In this document: in pieces, positions 62,881 through 64,000 of the stretch
How positions within the stretch are numbered: the stretch's first letter is position 1
Layout of the letters: each line of letters starts with the position of its first letter
DNA from: Streptomyces sp. SAI-135
GTDB lineage: Bacteria > Actinomycetota > Actinomycetes > Streptomycetales > Streptomycetaceae
Length of the DNA: 64,000 nucleotides
NCBI RefSeq assembly: GCF_029893805.1
Contig: NZ_JARXYP010000001.1
Span: 620,001 to 684,000 of the forward strand
Direction: 5' to 3'
Notes under the pieces: generated by a model
What the model was told of the DNA's origin: nothing
Database searches by the model: none
The model's input: only the letters and a program-made list of their open reading frames with translations
Program-made: the position numbers and the translations under genes

Positions 62881-63453
62881 ATGAGCACCCCGCCGTTGCG
62901 CAAGGACGCCGCCCGGAACTGGCGCCACATCGTCGAGACCGCCCGGCAGTATGTCGATGAGGGCAAATCCCTGCAGCTCAACGATGTGGCGCGGACCGCA
63001 TCCATCGGCGTGGCCACCGTCTACCGGCACTTTCCGACGCCGGAAGCGCTGCTGGAGACCGTCGCGCTGCCTGCCATCGAGCAGCTGCTGCGGCGAGCCG
63101 AGGACGCCTTGGCCGAGGACGACCCATGGACGGCGTTGCGTGACTTCCTCGCCGCGGTGATCGAAGTCCTGCTGACCGACCCGGCGGTCCCTCCCGTGTT
63201 CGCCGCAGCCACTGACAGCTTGGAGCAGACCGGCGACCTCAAACGAAGGCTCGGCACAGCCTTCGCTGAGCTGCTGGCACGCGCGCACGCGGCGGGAGTC
63301 ATCGATCCCGGCGTCACCGAGTCGGACATGACCCCTCTCATGTGCGGCATCGCCTACTCCGCGAACATCCAGAGTGCCCTCGACCCGACCGAACGAGCCG
63401 CACTCGGCCTGCGCTACCTCGACCTGCTCCTCACCGGCTTGCACCGCCCGTGA
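62881..63453 (+). CDS. TetR-family transcriptional regulator
   Basis: 190 residues from ATG 62881. A -10-like TATGCT (62869-62874) lies 6 bases before this ATG and no ribosome site is visible, pointing to a leaderless transcript; GTG 62875 is therefore unlikely. The helix-turn-helix is LQLNDVARTASIGVATVYRH with FPTPEALLETVALP. The C-terminal domain resembles the SbtR-like group (DPWTALRDFLAAVIEVLLTD). It diverges from the epoxide-hydrolase/esterase operon, with the operator between them. It should repress both genes and itself. Confidence 0.9.
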   Translation: MSTPPLRKDAARNWRHIVETARQYVDEGKSLQLNDVARTASIGVATVYRHFPTPEALLETVALPAIEQLLRRAEDALAEDDPWTALRDFLAAVIEVLLTDPAVPPVFAAATDSLEQTGDLKRRLGTAFAELLARAHAAGVIDPGVTESDMTPLMCGIAYSANIQSALDPTERAALGLRYLDLLLTGLHRP

Positions 63454-63793
63454 CCAGGACAGCTCTCAGAGGGACAGCACACCAGCGCGTCAGTCACGGC
63501 AACTGTCGACAGCTGCTGCGGATCATTGTGTGGACTCGGCGTGAGCATGCCAACGGCAGTGGCAGAGGCGGGCGCGGTGTTGATGGCGGCGCCGGGTGGA
63601 CCACCACAGCGGGTGGGCCTGCGCGGGCTCGTTCCGGTCGGCCTGGAGGGCACGCCCCAAGGCGGCGGTCCAGGAAGGCAAAGGCGACTCAGGCGATCCG
63701 TACAGGTAGCCGGCGTAGAGGTAGCCCGGCGTACAGGTAGCCCGGCATAGGTTGACGACGTGCGTCTGCTGCGGGCTCCTGACGGCGACATCA
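63454..63793. other. Intergenic region with a short tandem repeat
   Basis: 340 bp without a supportable gene. At 63700-63746 there are three consecutive 15-16-bp units close to GTACAGGTAGCCCGGC. The first lacks one C and the second has GTAGAG for GTACAG. Confidence 0.5.
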
Positions 63794-64000
63794 TCAGCGG
63801 AGCGGGCGCCGACCAGTCCCCAGCAGCTTCGACGGCTGCACCACCTCGGGCCTCACATCCCGGTGGCTCGGGCCGCCTTTTGCTCCGGCAGGTCGTTCGG
63901 CCAGGCGGCGGCCCTTACGGAAGTCGAAATCGTCGGTACCGAGTATCTCGACCTCGCCGATCTCTGGCTCGGGCAGGCCTCGGATCATCCGCAGCAGGCT
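63794..64000 (-). pseudogene. ISL3-family transposase fragment at the window edge
   Basis: The minus strand reads RMIRGLPEPEIGEVEILGTD then DFDFRKGRR. This is the start of the ISL3 DDE domain (P.P....V.VLGVDDFA.RKGRRYGT), whose first catalytic aspartate is in LGTDDF. After KGRR the homology to the following YGTLLVD strand is lost and the frame ends at 63794 after about 40 unrelated residues. The N-terminal zinc-ribbon/HTH part may lie beyond base 64000. Probably a truncated, inactive copy. Confidence 0.7.

Noticed and set aside
63526..63750. 74-codon plus-strand ORF
   Set aside because: Its 3' half is the tandem repeat and there is no ribosome site or domain.
1..64000. CRISPR arrays, tRNA or rRNA genes, integrase/attachment sites, biosynthetic megasynthase modules
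   Set aside because: Looked for and not seen: no regularly spaced repeats, no cloverleaf-like sequence noticed by eye, no recombinase, and no PKS/NRPS domains. A dedicated tRNA search could not be run.

Overview
The window looks like an accessory region of a high-GC actinomycete, most probably a Streptomyces chromosome arm. The evidence is strong G/C third-position bias, GTG and TTG starts, many 4-bp ATGA overlaps, MmyB-type and PucR-type regulators, an RsbW-like ATPase and lipoprotein binding proteins. No rRNA, tRNA, ribosomal or replication gene was seen. Catabolic operons, each with its own regulator, are separated by decayed genes and insertion-sequence remnants, as expected of a plastic arm.

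Layout. (1) 1-18.2 kb: a probable D-amino-acid/peptide utilisation island. It holds a partial serine hydrolase, two PucR regulators, a Rid protein, a fused S9 peptidase/beta-lactamase-fold enzyme, an M20 deacylase, a GNAT acyltransferase, an N-acylamino-acid racemase, a DAO-type flavoenzyme and a Liv-type ABC importer whose two permeases and one ATPase are a single 937-residue chain. The GNAT, racemase and M20 set matches the known route that turns D-amino acids into L-amino acids through N-succinyl intermediates. (2) 18.2-20.3 kb: a graveyard with an IS5-like transposase, a MerR fragment and a degenerate direct repeat. (3) 20.3-26.6 kb: LysR, tartrate/isopropylmalate-type dehydrogenase, MFS carrier, D-2-hydroxyacid dehydrogenase, AtuA and DUF4387, probably a hydroxy-acid pathway. 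(4) 27.1-32.1 kb: CitA/CitB-type two-component system divergent from a TctC-type binding lipoprotein and a GntP-type permease. (5) 33.5-39.2 kb: a PaoABCD-like molybdenum aldehyde oxidoreductase operon facing a TetR gene with two operator-like palindromes. (6) 39.5-45.7 kb: epoxide hydrolase pseudogene, small CBM2-like secreted protein, MmyB regulator/SDR pair, aldo/keto reductase and acyl-CoA ligase.

(7) 45.7-46.9 kb: a decayed IS200/IS605-type tnpB element with hairpin ends. (8) 46.9-55.0 kb: a compact minus-strand run of ABC importer (binding protein, ATPase, two permeases), IclR, LeuC/LeuD-type hydro-lyase and isocitrate-lyase/PEP-mutase-type C-C lyase. A Sua5/YrdC-domain gene diverges from it. 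The acyl-CoA ligase on the other side of the tnpB element may once have belonged to this run. (9) 55.3-64 kb: alpha/beta hydrolases, an EthD-like protein, an aldo/keto reductase/MmyB operon, a PHB-depolymerase-type esterase, an epoxide-hydrolase-like enzyme with a divergent TetR, and remnants of an amidohydrolase, a CynX/NimT-type MFS gene, an IS630 and an ISL3 transposase.

The signals I consider least ordinary are a near-identical palindrome at two promoters, each exactly 22 bp from its -10 hexamer (58.3 and 60.6 kb); the peptidase/beta-lactamase fusion inside the D-amino-acid island; the LivH-LivM-LivG triple fusion; and the possible eight- or nine-gene uptake/hydration/cleavage operon interrupted by a TnpB element.
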